Shown here piece after piece: positions 45,164 to 53,922 of a stretch of DNA of 64,000 nucleotides. The DNA comes from Streptomyces minutiscleroticus. Its GTDB lineage: Bacteria > Actinomycetota > Actinomycetes > Streptomycetales > Streptomycetaceae. A program made the translations under genes and the position numbers. Location: NCBI RefSeq assembly GCF_014650875.1, contig NZ_BMVU01000004.1, positions 182,376-246,375 on the forward strand. The letters are read 5' to 3'. Below the pieces are notes generated by a model. The model did no database searches, was not told the origin of the DNA, and saw only the letters and a program-made list of their open reading frames with translations. The first letter of the stretch is position 1. Each line of letters begins with the position of its first letter.

Positions 45164-46765
45164 TCACAGCTGCGCGGCGTCGCGCTCCGTCAGCCCGTAG
45201 GTGCGGGCGATGGCGTTCCACAGCCCGGCGGCCTTGGTCTTCTGCGCGCTCGCGGTGCCCGAGGCGGCGTTGCCCCGCTGGGCCTCCTTGGTGGCGCGGG
45301 CCTGGCCCTTGTGGCAGCCCTTCTTCCGGCCGACCTCGTCGGCCCAGGCCGCGTAGTGCGTGTCCGCCGAGGCGGAGGCCTTCCAGGCGCCGGTGAGCGC
45401 GGCGGTCAGCGCCTCGTGGTCCGGCAGTCGGTCGACCTTCAGTCCGGAGAGGCGGGTGACCAGGTCGTTGCGCTGCTGCGCGGCGTCGCGCAGGTCGGCG
45501 GCCGCCTGGTCGAGGTTGTCGCACTTCTTGACGTCGGCGACCGCTTCGATCACCGAGCTGCGGCTGGCACCGCTGTCCGCGAGGAGCTCGTCCAACGCGA
45601 CGGCCTGCTCCTTCGCCGGGTCGGCGGACGCGGAGGCCGACTCCTCCGGGGCGGGCGCGGTGGCCGAGACCGTCTTGCTGTCGGAGCCGTCGTCCTCACC
45701 GCCGCCGCTCAGCAGGGCGCCCGCGCCGAGGCCGAGCACGACGATGCCGATGCCGGCGGCGGCGATGAGGGGCACGCGCGAGCCGGTGCGCCCGCCGCGG
45801 CCGCGGCCGCCGTCGCCCGCGCCGTGGCGGGCGGCCCGCCCGCCGGGGGCGCCCGGAGCACCGGGGGCGCCCGCGCCGTGGGGCGCCCGCGCGTCGTAGC
45901 GGGGCATCTGCTGGGTGGAGCCCGCCGCGCCGTCCGGGGCGTCCGAGCGGAAGAGGTTGTCGAACTCGGCGGGCGGCTGCCGCTCGCCGGACGCCGCGGC
46001 GCCCGCCCCGTAGGGGGCCGCGGCCTGCGGCTGCCCGGGCACCGGCGGCAGGTACTGCGTGGCCTGCGCGTCGGGGTCGCCGACGCCGGGCATCGGGCCG
46101 GGACCGCCCTGCGGCGCCTGCCCGGGGTGTCCCGCCGGGTCGGAGGCCGGCATCTCGGGCGGCAGCGCGCCGGGGCCGACCGGGGGTATGTACTGCGTGG
46201 CGGCCTCGTCCGCGGCGGACGGGGCGACCGGCGGCAGGTACTGGGTCGCCGCCTCCTCCGCGGGCGCGGCGGGCGGCAGGGGGCCAGGACCCGGCCGGTC
46301 CTGGCCCCGGGCGGGCGGCATCGGCGCCGAGTGCCCCGCGCCCGGCGTCCCGTACCCGAAGGCGTCGTGCGCGCCGCCCGGCTGCCGCGGAACGCTCGTG
46401 TCCACGCCGTACGAGGGGTCCGCGGCGCCCTGCGCGTACCCCTGCTGCCGTGGCTGCTCGCCGTACTGGTCCCCCTGGGCGTACCCGTACTGTCCGCCCT
46501 GTCCGTCGTACCGGCCGCCCTGGGCGTCCGCGCTCCAGCCGGCGCCCGCCGAGGGCGTGGCCCAGCCCCCGTACCCGGGCTGCGCGGCCGGGGGCTCCGG
46601 CTCCCGCTCCGGCCCCCAGGCCCCGTTCCAGGCCCGGTCGCCGGCCGGGGCGGCCGCGTCGCCCAACTGGCCCGGGAGCAGGGGCTCACCGCCGTCGGAC
46701 GGGAGCACGATGCCTTCGCGCGCGGGGCGCGCCGAGGGCTGCTCGCCCTGTCCGTTCTGCGTCAC
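45164..46765 (-). CDS. Membrane protein with ATQYLPPV repeats
   Basis: A 533-residue single-pass protein. Residues 1-330 are low-complexity (Gly/Pro/Tyr/Gln) with three copies of [AEQ]ATQY[LI]PPV; a transmembrane helix lies at about 340-358 (LIAAAGIGIVVLGLGAGALL), then a Ser/Ala/Thr linker and an outer domain with paired Cys (KKCDNLDQAAADLRDAA, KKGCHKGQ). GTG 46765 has TAGGAG before it. ATQY[LI]PPV repeats recur in Streptomyces membrane proteins and look like targets for Ser/Thr kinases or FHA domains (inference). Function unknown. Confidence 0.85.
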   Translation of the reverse strand: MTQNGQGEQPSARPAREGIVLPSDGGEPLLPGQLGDAAAPAGDRAWNGAWGPEREPEPPAAQPGYGGWATPSAGAGWSADAQGGRYDGQGGQYGYAQGDQYGEQPRQQGYAQGAADPSYGVDTSVPRQPGGAHDAFGYGTPGAGHSAPMPPARGQDRPGPGPLPPAAPAEEAATQYLPPVAPSAADEAATQYIPPVGPGALPPEMPASDPAGHPGQAPQGGPGPMPGVGDPDAQATQYLPPVPGQPQAAAPYGAGAAASGERQPPAEFDNLFRSDAPDGAAGSTQQMPRYDARAPHGAGAPGAPGAPGGRAARHGAGDGGRGRGGRTGSRVPLIAAAGIGIVVLGLGAGALLSGGGEDDGSDSKTVSATAPAPEESASASADPAKEQAVALDELLADSGASRSSVIEAVADVKKCDNLDQAAADLRDAAQQRNDLVTRLSGLKVDRLPDHEALTAALTGAWKASASADTHYAAWADEVGRKKGCHKGQARATKEAQRGNAASGTASAQKTKAAGLWNAIARTYGLTERDAAQL

Positions 46766-46965
46766 CGGAACTCCTACACATGGGGGGGACCTTCGCAACC
46801 GTCGGTGTACGCTACCGGGTCCTCCGGACACCGTGCCACGCGCCTCGGGACGCGACGGCCGCCCCATGCGTCACCGCGCCGGGCGCCGCAGTCGGGGCCG
46901 CGTGCCCGGTGACCTCGCCGGACGCCCGTGTTCACCCGGCGTTCGGGCGGAGGCCCGCGGGACGC

Positions 46966-47001
46966 GACGGGGCCCCCGCGCGCACGCGCGGGGGCCCCGT
47001 C
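46966..47001 (-). terminator. 16-bp hairpin terminator of the regulator gene
   Basis: GACGGGGCCCCCGCGC (46966-46981) pairs with GCGCGGGGGCCCCGTC (46986-47001), loop GCAC, immediately after the stop of the minus-strand regulator (47008). A very stable intrinsic-type terminator without a T-run. Confidence 0.75.
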
Positions 47002-47007
47002 CTGCCC

Positions 47008-48393
47008 TCACGCCGCGGCCCGCAGCTCCAGCCGCGCGCCGAAGTCCCGTACGACGGTCTCGTTCCGGTACGGCTCCAGCCGCTGCTGGAAGTCCTCCAG
47101 GTACTCCGCCCCGCGGTCGGAGCGCAGCGTCGAGAGCAGTTCGACGGCCTTCAGACCCGTGTGGCAGGCCTGTTCCACCTCGCGCTGCTGCACCTGCGCG
47201 GTGGCGAGGAGCAGGTAGCCGATCGCCCGGCGGCGCGCCCGCGACTCCGGGTGCCCGGCCAGGGAGTCCTCGGCGCACCGCGCGGCGGCCTGGGCCTGCC
47301 CCAGGTCGCGGTGGCAGTGCGCCAGTTCGTCGGCCAGGTACGCCTCGTCGAAGTGGGCGATCCACTGCGGGTCGTCCCCGGAGTCCGGATCGGCCTGTTC
47401 GAGCGCGGCGACGGCCCGGCCGGACGCGGACTGCGCCGCCCGCGCGTCGCCCATCAGCGCGTGCCCGCGCGCCTCGGCGGCGAGGAACATCGCCTCCGCG
47501 CGCGGCGTCACCCGGCCGCGCGCGCCCTCCTGCGCCGCCCGCGCCAGCTGCGCGATCTCGCGCGGGTTGCCGAGCTGGGCGGCGAGGTGGCTCATCGACG
47601 CGGCCAGCACGTAGCCGCCGTAGCCGCGGTCGCCCGCGGCCTGCGCGAGCCGCAGCGCCTGGATGTAGTACCGCTGCGCGAGCCCCGGCTGCCCGGTGTC
47701 GACGGCCATGTACCCGGCCAGCTCGGTCAGCCGGGCGACCGCGGCGAACAGCTCGCGCCCGATCGCCTCCCGGTAGGAGCCGGCGAGCAGCCCGGAGACC
47801 ACGCTGTTGAGGTAGTGCACGACCACCGGGCGCACGTGCCCGCTGCCGTACTGGTGGTCGAGTTCGACCAGGGACTGCGTCATCGCGCGCACCGCCGCCA
47901 CGTCGGACGGCCCGACCCGGGGCCCCGCCGAGCGCGCGACCTGCGAGTCCGGTACGGAGATCAGCCAGTCGCGGCTGGGCTCGACCAGCGCGGACGCGGC
48001 GACCGAGGAGCCGGACAGGAAGTCCCGCCGCCCCACGTCGCTGCGCCACAGCTCGCAGACCTGCTCGATGGCCCCCAGTACGGTCGGCGAGAACTGGAGG
48101 CCCACGCCCGAGGCGAGGTTCTTGCCGTTGGCCATCCCGATCTCGTCGATGGTGACCGTGCGGCCGAGCTTGCGGCCCAGCGCCTCGGCGATGACGGCGG
48201 GCGCCCGGCCGCGCGGCTGCTGCCCGCGCAGCCAGCGCGCCACGGACGTCTTGTCGTACCGCAGGTCGAGGCCGTGCTCGGCGCCGCACATGTTGACCCT
48301 GCGGGCCAGTCCGGCGTTCGAGCAGCCGGCTTCCTGGATGAGCGCCTGCAGCCGTTCGTTCGGCTGTCGCGCTACGAGAGGCCTTGCGGCCAT
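47008..48393 (-). CDS. XRE-type/TPR-rich regulator (NsdA-like)
   Basis: A 461-residue soluble protein: N-terminal HTH-like segment (RLQALIQEAGCSNAGLARRVNMCGAEHGLDLRYDKTSVARWLRGQQPRGRAPAVIAEALGRKLG, 10-75) resembling Streptomyces regulators that carry an XRE fold, then tetratricopeptide repeats from about 200 (YYIQALRLAQAAGDRGYGGYVLAASMSHLAAQLGNPREIAQLARAAQEG, CAEDSLAGHP). NsdA-type proteins of this shape repress secondary metabolism and sporulation in S. coelicolor; identity is inferred. ATG 48393 with cagggggtac upstream. Divergent from the primase-like gene. Confidence 0.8.
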   Translation of the reverse strand: MAARPLVARQPNERLQALIQEAGCSNAGLARRVNMCGAEHGLDLRYDKTSVARWLRGQQPRGRAPAVIAEALGRKLGRTVTIDEIGMANGKNLASGVGLQFSPTVLGAIEQVCELWRSDVGRRDFLSGSSVAASALVEPSRDWLISVPDSQVARSAGPRVGPSDVAAVRAMTQSLVELDHQYGSGHVRPVVVHYLNSVVSGLLAGSYREAIGRELFAAVARLTELAGYMAVDTGQPGLAQRYYIQALRLAQAAGDRGYGGYVLAASMSHLAAQLGNPREIAQLARAAQEGARGRVTPRAEAMFLAAEARGHALMGDARAAQSASGRAVAALEQADPDSGDDPQWIAHFDEAYLADELAHCHRDLGQAQAAARCAEDSLAGHPESRARRRAIGYLLLATAQVQQREVEQACHTGLKAVELLSTLRSDRGAEYLEDFQQRLEPYRNETVVRDFGARLELRAAA

Positions 48394-48742
48394 GGCGTAC
48401 CCCCTGTGGCTGCGGTGCCTGCCCACGCACCGAGTTGTCGTGTCCTTCACGGCGGCCCCCGGTGCGTGGGCTCCGCGCGGACCGCGCGGGCACCGTAGGA
48501 TCCGGCCTTGAAGATCAATGCCCCGCCGACAAATCGAAGATGCGGGACATGCGAGGATTGCCGGGGTAAGGGCGGGCGCCCGGACCCCGTACGTGGCTAC
48601 CCGGTGCCCGCTGCCGTTCCTCCCGCGCGCCCCCACCCATGCACCCATGCGCCCCACATGCGGATTCGGTGCCCCTCCCCCGCGCACGCGCGAACCGTAA
48701 CCCGGGGTGGCGGCGGGAGTTGAGACCACCGTGGAGGAGACC
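48394..48742. promoter_or_regulatory. Divergent region, regulator / primase-like gene
   Basis: 349 bases with both promoters. The central part has the less GC-rich ttgaagatcaatgccccgccgacaaat and several cgcacgcgcg/cacccatgc elements but no clear dyad. No gene seen. Confidence 0.3.
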
Positions 48743-49390
48743 ATGACGAGCACCGAGGCCGCGCGGATCCCGGCGCAGCGGACCGAAGCACGGCCGGACA
48801 CCGCCGTGCGGTATGTCGAGGAGCGCCACTGGGAGGTCCTCGCGGGCACGTGGCTGGAGACCGTCGGCGGTGTGCAGCGCTGCTCGTGCGGCGACGCGGA
48901 GTGCGCGGCTCCGGGGGCGCACCCGGCGCACGACGACTGGGCGGACCAGGCGACGGGCAGCGCGACGGTCGCGCGCCGCCTGTGGGAGCAGCGGCCCGCG
49001 GCGTCGATCCTGCTGCCGACGGGGCGCACGTTCGACGCCGTCGACGTCCCCGAGGCGGCCGGCTTCCTCGCCCTCGCCCGCATGGAGCGCCTGGACCTGA
49101 CGATCGGTCCGGTCACCTGCACCCCGGACAGACGGATGCAGTTCTTCGTCCTGCCCGGTGCCGCGGCCAAGGTCCCCGACCTCGTCCGCGCGCTGGGCCG
49201 CACGCCCGCCGCCCTCGACCTGACCACCCTCGGCGAGGGCGCGTACGTGGCGGCGCCGCCGACCCGCTTCGGGGGACGCGGCGCGGTGCAGTGGGCCCGC
49301 CGCCCCACTCCGGCCAACCGCTGGCTGCCCGACGCCGAGGAGCTGATCGCGCCGCTCGTCTACGCGTGCGGGCGCGACGCGCGCCGCTGA
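48743..49390 (+). CDS. Bifunctional DNA primase/polymerase N-terminal-type protein
   Basis: A 215-residue soluble protein of the prim-pol N-terminal family found alone in many actinomycetes. Two Cys-rich signatures (CSCGDAECAAPGAHPAHDDW, about 50-70) are typical; the core is GSATVARRLWEQRPAASILLPTGRTFDAVDVPEAAG and the late VTCTPDRRMQFFVLPGAA. No helicase is nearby, so priming activity is uncertain. ATG 48743 follows GTGGAGGAGACC. Next comes the ABC ATPase gene on the same strand. Confidence 0.8.
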   Translation: MTSTEAARIPAQRTEARPDTAVRYVEERHWEVLAGTWLETVGGVQRCSCGDAECAAPGAHPAHDDWADQATGSATVARRLWEQRPAASILLPTGRTFDAVDVPEAAGFLALARMERLDLTIGPVTCTPDRRMQFFVLPGAAAKVPDLVRALGRTPAALDLTTLGEGAYVAAPPTRFGGRGAVQWARRPTPANRWLPDAEELIAPLVYACGRDARR

Positions 49391-49425
49391 GACGCGCCCG
49401 GAGCCGCCCCCGTATCGTGCATCGC

Positions 49426-50217
49426 ATGACGGAGGGAGCAGGGGTGGGCGGGGTGGCCGTACGGGTGGAGGGGCTCTGGAAGCGGTTCGGCGAGCAGGTC
49501 GCCGTCGCGGGGATCGACCTGGAGCTGCCCGCCGGGCGCTTCATCGGCCTCGTGGGGCCCAACGGCGCCGGGAAGACCACCACGTTGTCGATGGTGACCG
49601 GGCTGCTCCGGCCCGACCGGGGCACCGTGGAGGTCGTCGGCCACGACGTGTGGCGCGACCCGGCGCAGGTCAAGGCCCGGATCGGGGTGCTGCCCGAGGG
49701 CCTGCGGCTGTTCGAGCGGCTCTCGGGACGCGAACTCCTCGGCTACACCGGGCGGTTGCGGGGCCTGCCCGGCGCCGAGGTCGACAAGCGGGCCACCCAG
49801 CTCCTCGACGTACTGGACCTCGCCGGCGCCCAGCACAAGCTCGTCGTCGACTACTCGACGGGCATGCGCAAGAAGATCGGCCTCGCCGCCGCGCTGCTGC
49901 ACAACCCCGAAGTCCTCTTCCTGGACGAGCCGTTCGAGGGCGTCGACCCGGTCTCCGCGCAGACCATCCGCGGCGTCCTGGAGCGTTACACCGCCTCCGG
50001 CGCGACCGTCGTCTTCTCCTCCCACGTCATGGAGCTCGTCGAGTCGCTGTGCGACTGGGTGGCCGTGCTGGCCGCGGGCCGCATCCGCGCCCACGGGCCG
50101 CTGGCCGAGGTGCGCGGCGACGCCCCCTCGCTGCAGCGGGCCTTCCTCGAACTCGTCGGCGCGCACGGCCGCGACGCCGGGCACGACCTCGACTGGCTGG
50201 GCGGCGGTGACCGGTGA
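49426..50217 (+). CDS. ABC transporter ATP-binding protein
   Basis: A 263-residue ATPase: Walker A GPNGAGKTT (about 44-52), signature YSTGMRKKIGLA, Walker B VLFLDEPFEGVD, switch His FSSH. Full catalytic set. Start is ambiguous: ATG 49426 has no ribosome site but TATCGT 7 bases before it (a possible leaderless transcript), while GTG 49444 follows GGAGGGAG at 5 bases. Its stop overlaps the permease gene's GTG (GTGA), so the two form a transporter. Substrate unknown; the subgroup with separate large permeases often exports. Confidence 0.92.
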   Translation: MTEGAGVGGVAVRVEGLWKRFGEQVAVAGIDLELPAGRFIGLVGPNGAGKTTTLSMVTGLLRPDRGTVEVVGHDVWRDPAQVKARIGVLPEGLRLFERLSGRELLGYTGRLRGLPGAEVDKRATQLLDVLDLAGAQHKLVVDYSTGMRKKIGLAAALLHNPEVLFLDEPFEGVDPVSAQTIRGVLERYTASGATVVFSSHVMELVESLCDWVAVLAAGRIRAHGPLAEVRGDAPSLQRAFLELVGAHGRDAGHDLDWLGGGDR

Positions 50218-51863
50218 GCGCCGCGACCGGAACCGGACCCGGCGTCCCCGCCGCCTCCCCCGCCCCTGCCCCCGCCACCTCCGTCACCCCCGTCCTCGTG
50301 CGCCTGAAGCTGTCGCTGCTGCGCAACGGGCTGCGCCAGTCGGCCGGGCGGCGCGCCGCCTACCTCACCTCCGTGGTCGTGGTGCTGCTCTTCGCCGCGC
50401 TCCAGCTCATCGGCCTGGTCGCGCTGCGCGGCACCGCCCACGCGGCGACCGTGACCGTGCTGCTCGTGGCCGTCCTCGCGCTCGGCTGGGCCGTGATGCC
50501 GCTGTTCTTCCCGGGCGGCGACGAGACCCTGGACCCGAGCCGCCTCGTGATGCTGCCGCTGCGCCCGCGCCCGCTCGTGCGCGCGCTGCTCGCCGCCTCC
50601 CTGGTGGGCATCGGACCGCTGTTCACGCTGTGCCTGCTGGCCGGTTCGGTGGCCGCGGTGGCGCACGGCCCGGCCGCGTACGCCGTCGCCGTGCCGGCCC
50701 TCGTGCTGGCGCTGCTCGGCTGCGTGGCCCTGGCCCGGACCGTGGCGGCGGCCAACGTGCGGCTGCTCACCAGCCGCAGGGGCCGCGACCTCGCCGTCCT
50801 GAGCGGCCTGCTGATCGCCGTCGGCGCGCAGGTGGTCAACTTCGGCGCGCAGCGGCTGGGTTCGGCCGGACTCGACCCGCTCGACCCGGTCGCCGGCGTG
50901 CTGCGCTGGGTGCCGCCCGCCTCGGCGATCGGCGCGGTGGACTCGGCGGGCGACGGGGCGTACGGCGCGGCGGCGATCCAGCTCGGCCTGGCCCTGCTGG
51001 CCCTGCTGGCCCTGCTGGGGGCCTGGCAGCGCAGCCTGACCCGCCTGATGACCTCCCCGGACGGCTCGACGCTCCAGCCCGCCGGGGCCGACCGCGGCCG
51101 GACCGGCCGCTCCGCCGGCCTGGCGCGGCTGCTCCCCGCGGGCCGCACCGGCACGGTCATGGAGCGCAGCCTGCGCTACGTGTGGCGCGACCCGAAGACG
51201 AAGGCGGCGTGGGTCACGTCGCTGGCGATCGGGCTGATCGTGCCGCTGTTCAACGCGCTGCAGGGCACCGGCTCCCTCTACTTCGCGTGCTTCGCCGCGG
51301 GCATGCTCGGCATCCAGATGTACAACCAGTTCGGCCAGGACACGTCCGCGTTCTGGATGGTCGCCCTGACGATCTCCTCCACCCGGGACGCCTACGTGGA
51401 GCTGCGCGCCCGCGCGCTGGCCCTGCTGGTGATCACCCTGCCGTACGCGGCGCTGGTGACCGTGGCGACGACGGCGCTGATCGGCGACTGGCACGCGCTG
51501 CCCCAGGTGCTGGGCCTGTCGTTCGCGCTCCTCGGCGCGATGCTCGCCACCGGCGCCTGGTCCTCGGCGCTCTTCCCGTACTCGATCCCGCAGGAGGGCC
51601 ACAAGAACGTGGTCCCGGGGCAGGCGGGGCTCGCCTGGATCTCGGTCTTCGGCGGGATGGTCGCGGCGGCGCTGCTGTGCTCGCCCGTGATCGCTCTGGT
51701 GATCTGGCAGAACGTGGCCTCCGGGGGCGACCGCTGGGCGTGGCTGACGCTGCCGCTGGGCACCGCCTACGGGGCGCTGGTCGCGTACGCCGGGCTGCGC
51801 CTCGCGGCGCCGCGCACGGCCCGGCGGCTGCCGGAGATCCTGGCGGCGGTCAGCAAGGGGTGA
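50214..51863 (+). CDS. ABC transporter permease
   Basis: A 549-residue membrane protein with about 12 helices in two sets, separated by a long soluble stretch (about 280-330). The segments AAYLTSVVVVLLFAALQLIGLVALRG, ALGCVALARTVAAANVRLLTSRRGRDLAVLSGLLIAVGAQVVNFG and WVTSLAIGLIVPLFNALQGTGSLYFACFAAGMLGIQMYNQFGQ are typical of large putative exporter permeases of actinobacteria. GTG 50214 overlaps the ATPase stop. No substrate-binding protein is adjacent. Confidence 0.9.
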   Translation: MSAATGTGPGVPAASPAPAPATSVTPVLVRLKLSLLRNGLRQSAGRRAAYLTSVVVVLLFAALQLIGLVALRGTAHAATVTVLLVAVLALGWAVMPLFFPGGDETLDPSRLVMLPLRPRPLVRALLAASLVGIGPLFTLCLLAGSVAAVAHGPAAYAVAVPALVLALLGCVALARTVAAANVRLLTSRRGRDLAVLSGLLIAVGAQVVNFGAQRLGSAGLDPLDPVAGVLRWVPPASAIGAVDSAGDGAYGAAAIQLGLALLALLALLGAWQRSLTRLMTSPDGSTLQPAGADRGRTGRSAGLARLLPAGRTGTVMERSLRYVWRDPKTKAAWVTSLAIGLIVPLFNALQGTGSLYFACFAAGMLGIQMYNQFGQDTSAFWMVALTISSTRDAYVELRARALALLVITLPYAALVTVATTALIGDWHALPQVLGLSFALLGAMLATGAWSSALFPYSIPQEGHKNVVPGQAGLAWISVFGGMVAAALLCSPVIALVIWQNVASGGDRWAWLTLPLGTAYGALVAYAGLRLAAPRTARRLPEILAAVSKG

Positions 51864-51968
51864 CGTGAGGAGCGTCCCCGGGGGAACGGCCGGACGACGC
51901 CGCCGTCACCGGGTGCGGGCAGGCCGCGAGGGGCGTGACGGGGGGCGCGGGGCCGTGGAGACGCGGAC

Positions 51969-52181
51969 AGCCCGTGGGCTCAGGTCCCCTCCGAGGAGGA
52001 GAGCCGGCCGGACGTACCGGCGAGCCCACGGGCCGGGTGACTGCTTGGGATTGGGCCGGCTGCGCGCTCCGATCACGCGCTGGTCCGGCACCGCACTCGG
52101 TGTGGTGACGAGCCGCTAGCCCGCAGCCACCTCACGCGTCCGGTATTCATACATCTGCCGAACCACCTCCCTTCTCGTGTG
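51969..52181 (-). ncRNA. Candidate small RNA with 12-codon leader peptide and long hairpin
   Basis: From a good minus-strand promoter, the transcript begins near 52181, carries GGAGGTGG 8-11 bases before an ATG (52154), a 12-codon ORF (MYEYRTREVAAG, stop at 52116) and then a 12-bp stem, AGCCCGTGGGCTC (51969-51981) against GAGCCCACGGGC (52022-52033), with a smaller CCGG-N5-CCGG hairpin in its loop. No gene follows on this strand, since the convergent ABC permease ends at 51863. It looks like an attenuator without a target, or an independent RNA/micropeptide gene. The stem has no T-tail, so a terminator role is unproven. Confidence 0.55.
52116..52154 (-). CDS. 12-codon leader peptide ORF
   Basis: ATG at 52154, stop TAG at 52116-52118, giving MYEYRTREVAAG. 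GGAGGTGG lies upstream at 52163-52170. Its codons (TAT GAA TAC CGG ACG CGT) and ribosome site are unusually good for so short an ORF. Arg occurs twice and Tyr twice, so if it is an attenuator leader it might sense Arg, Tyr or general charge; this is a guess. Nothing similar is seen elsewhere in the window. Confidence 0.45.
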   Translation of the reverse strand: MYEYRTREVAAG

Positions 52182-52187
52182 CCTCAC

Positions 52188-52216
52188 ACCCTAGGAAGCG
52201 ATTCCGCGAGGTTCAA
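52188..52216 (-). promoter_or_regulatory. Vegetative-type promoter of the leader transcript
   Basis: On the minus strand TTGAAC (52211-52216), 17 bases, TAGGGT (52188-52193): an excellent match to the Streptomyces principal sigma consensus (TTGAC-N17-TAg[a/g]T), placed 34 bases before the leader ATG. Confidence 0.6.
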
Positions 52217-52365
52217 CCGAATTTCCGGCGCGCAACGATTTCCCTCCATCTTCGGGGAACCCGCTGTGTGCTGCGTCACGTTCGAGTTGAATGATGTCCA
52301 GTGAAGGGACCGACGCGCGGCGCCGCCGCGCCCGACACGTCGACACGGCCTGCAGGGGGTGCCAG

Positions 52366-53751
52366 GTGAGTGCTTCCCGGCGTAGTGGGACCAAGGACGA
52401 GCTCGGACCGCAGGAGCCCGAGCGGGACGGGTCCGATCTGCTCGCCGCTCTGCTGGACGGCATGGACGCCGCCCTGTGCGCGTTCGACGCCGACGGGGCG
52501 GTGACGCACTGGAACCGCGAGGCCGAGCGCATCCTCGGCTGGACGGCCGAGGAGGCGGTGGGGCGCCGGGGCTTCGCGGGCTGGGCGGTGCGCACCGCCG
52601 ACGCCGAGGAGGTCGAGGGGCGCCTGATGTCGGCGATGGACGCGCCGGGGCGCCAGGTGCACGAGTTCGCGCTGCTCACCAAGGACGGCGGCCGCGTCCT
52701 CGTCCGGACGCAGTCCGCCGCCGTGCGCGGGCCCGACGGCAGCCCGGCCGGGGTGTACTGCGCCTTCAGCGAGGTGCACGCGCAGATCGACCTGGAGCGG
52801 TCCATCGCGCTGAGCGAGGCGCTCTTCGAGGACGCCTCCTGGGGCGTCGTGCTCGTCGACGCCGACCTGCGGCCCGCCGTCGTCAACGCGCACGCGGCGC
52901 GGGCCCTCGGCATCGGGCGCACGTCCGTGCTGGGCCGCCCCCTGGGGGAGCTGCTGTCGCAGGGCGTGGAGGAGCTGGAGAGCGCGCTCACGCACGTGCT
53001 CGCCGAGGGCGCGCCGCCGGCCCCCGCGGAGATGTGGGTGGCGGTGCGCACGCCCGAGGGCGAGCGGCGGCGCTGCTGGCGCAGCGGTTTCCTGCGGCTG
53101 GCCTCGCCGCTCGCGGAGGAGCCCGTGCCGCTGGGCGTCGGCTGGCTCTTCCAGGACGTGACCGAGAACCGGCAGAGCGAGCAGGAGGCGTCGCTGCTGC
53201 GGTTCCGGGCCAACCAGTTGCACCGGGCCGCGCGCGCGGCCGCCGAGTGCGAGGACCCGGCCGAGGCCGCGACCGTGTTCCTGGACTTCTCGCTGGCCGG
53301 CTTCGCCGACCACGCGCTGATCGACCGGGTGGCGGGCGGCTCCGTGGCCGACGGCGAGGGGCCGGTGCGGCTGGTGCGCGGCGCCGCCACGCCGTCCGGG
53401 ACGCCGGGCCCGAGCCTGCCCGCCGACCGGGCCGGGCTGCCGGTGCGGTACGCGGAGGGGCACCCGGCGCTGCAGTGCGTGGAGCGGACCGGTTCGGTGC
53501 GCGCGAGCACGGGCGCCGCCTCCCCCGAGCGGGCCCGGGAGTGGGCGCGCTCGCGCCAGTGGCCCCCGGAGTCGGTGCACGCCCTGTGCGCGGTGCTGCG
53601 CAGCCGGGGCCGGACGCTGGGCGTCGTCACGTTCCTGCGCGGCGCCGGCCGCACCGCCTTCGAGCGGTCGGACGCGACGTACGCGGAGGACGTCGCGGTC
53701 CGCATCGCCGCGGCGCTGGACCTGGCGGAGGCGCTGGAGAAGAAGGACTGA
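52366..53751 (+). CDS. PAS-PAS-GAF sensory protein
   Basis: A 461-residue cytoplasmic protein. Two PAS domains (MDAALCAFDADGAVTHWNREAERILGWTAEEAVG at about 33-66, and ALFEDASWGVVLVDADLRPAVVNAHAARALGIG at about 152-184) and a C-terminal GAF-like domain (FADHALIDRVAGG to RIAAALDLAEAL) end the chain; there is no kinase, phosphatase or HTH. In Streptomyces such N-terminal halves usually carry a PP2C (SpoIIE) domain, absent here. GTG 52366 is preferred over ATG 52291, since caggggg precedes it and MSASRRSG is the likely N-terminus. Function unknown, perhaps sensing. Confidence 0.85.
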   Translation: MSASRRSGTKDELGPQEPERDGSDLLAALLDGMDAALCAFDADGAVTHWNREAERILGWTAEEAVGRRGFAGWAVRTADAEEVEGRLMSAMDAPGRQVHEFALLTKDGGRVLVRTQSAAVRGPDGSPAGVYCAFSEVHAQIDLERSIALSEALFEDASWGVVLVDADLRPAVVNAHAARALGIGRTSVLGRPLGELLSQGVEELESALTHVLAEGAPPAPAEMWVAVRTPEGERRRCWRSGFLRLASPLAEEPVPLGVGWLFQDVTENRQSEQEASLLRFRANQLHRAARAAAECEDPAEAATVFLDFSLAGFADHALIDRVAGGSVADGEGPVRLVRGAATPSGTPGPSLPADRAGLPVRYAEGHPALQCVERTGSVRASTGAASPERAREWARSRQWPPESVHALCAVLRSRGRTLGVVTFLRGAGRTAFERSDATYAEDVAVRIAAALDLAEALEKKD

Positions 53752-53922
53752 GGCCGTCCCGGCACGAGGGCCCCGGGGCTTCGGGGCTCCGGAGCCGGGA
53801 CTCCAGGAGCGGGCCCCGGGACCGGCGCTTCAAGCCGGAAGCACGACCTGCGCTCCCCGTGTCCGCTGTCCGCCCCCGCTCCCGTCCCCGCTCTCCGGTT
53901 CCGGTGGTGGAAGGAAGGACCC

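Larger units (their letters stand above)
51864..52365. other. Intergenic region with a minus-strand leader transcript
   Basis: About 500 bases between the ABC permease and the PAS protein with no ordinary gene. It holds the small promoter/ORF/hairpin transcript listed separately. The plus-strand PAS gene promoter must also lie in the right part. Confidence 0.5.

Noticed and set aside
46871..48493. Minus-strand ORF of 540 codons over the TPR regulator
   Set aside because: Different frame from the regulator; composition is Arg/Gly/Pro with no motif.
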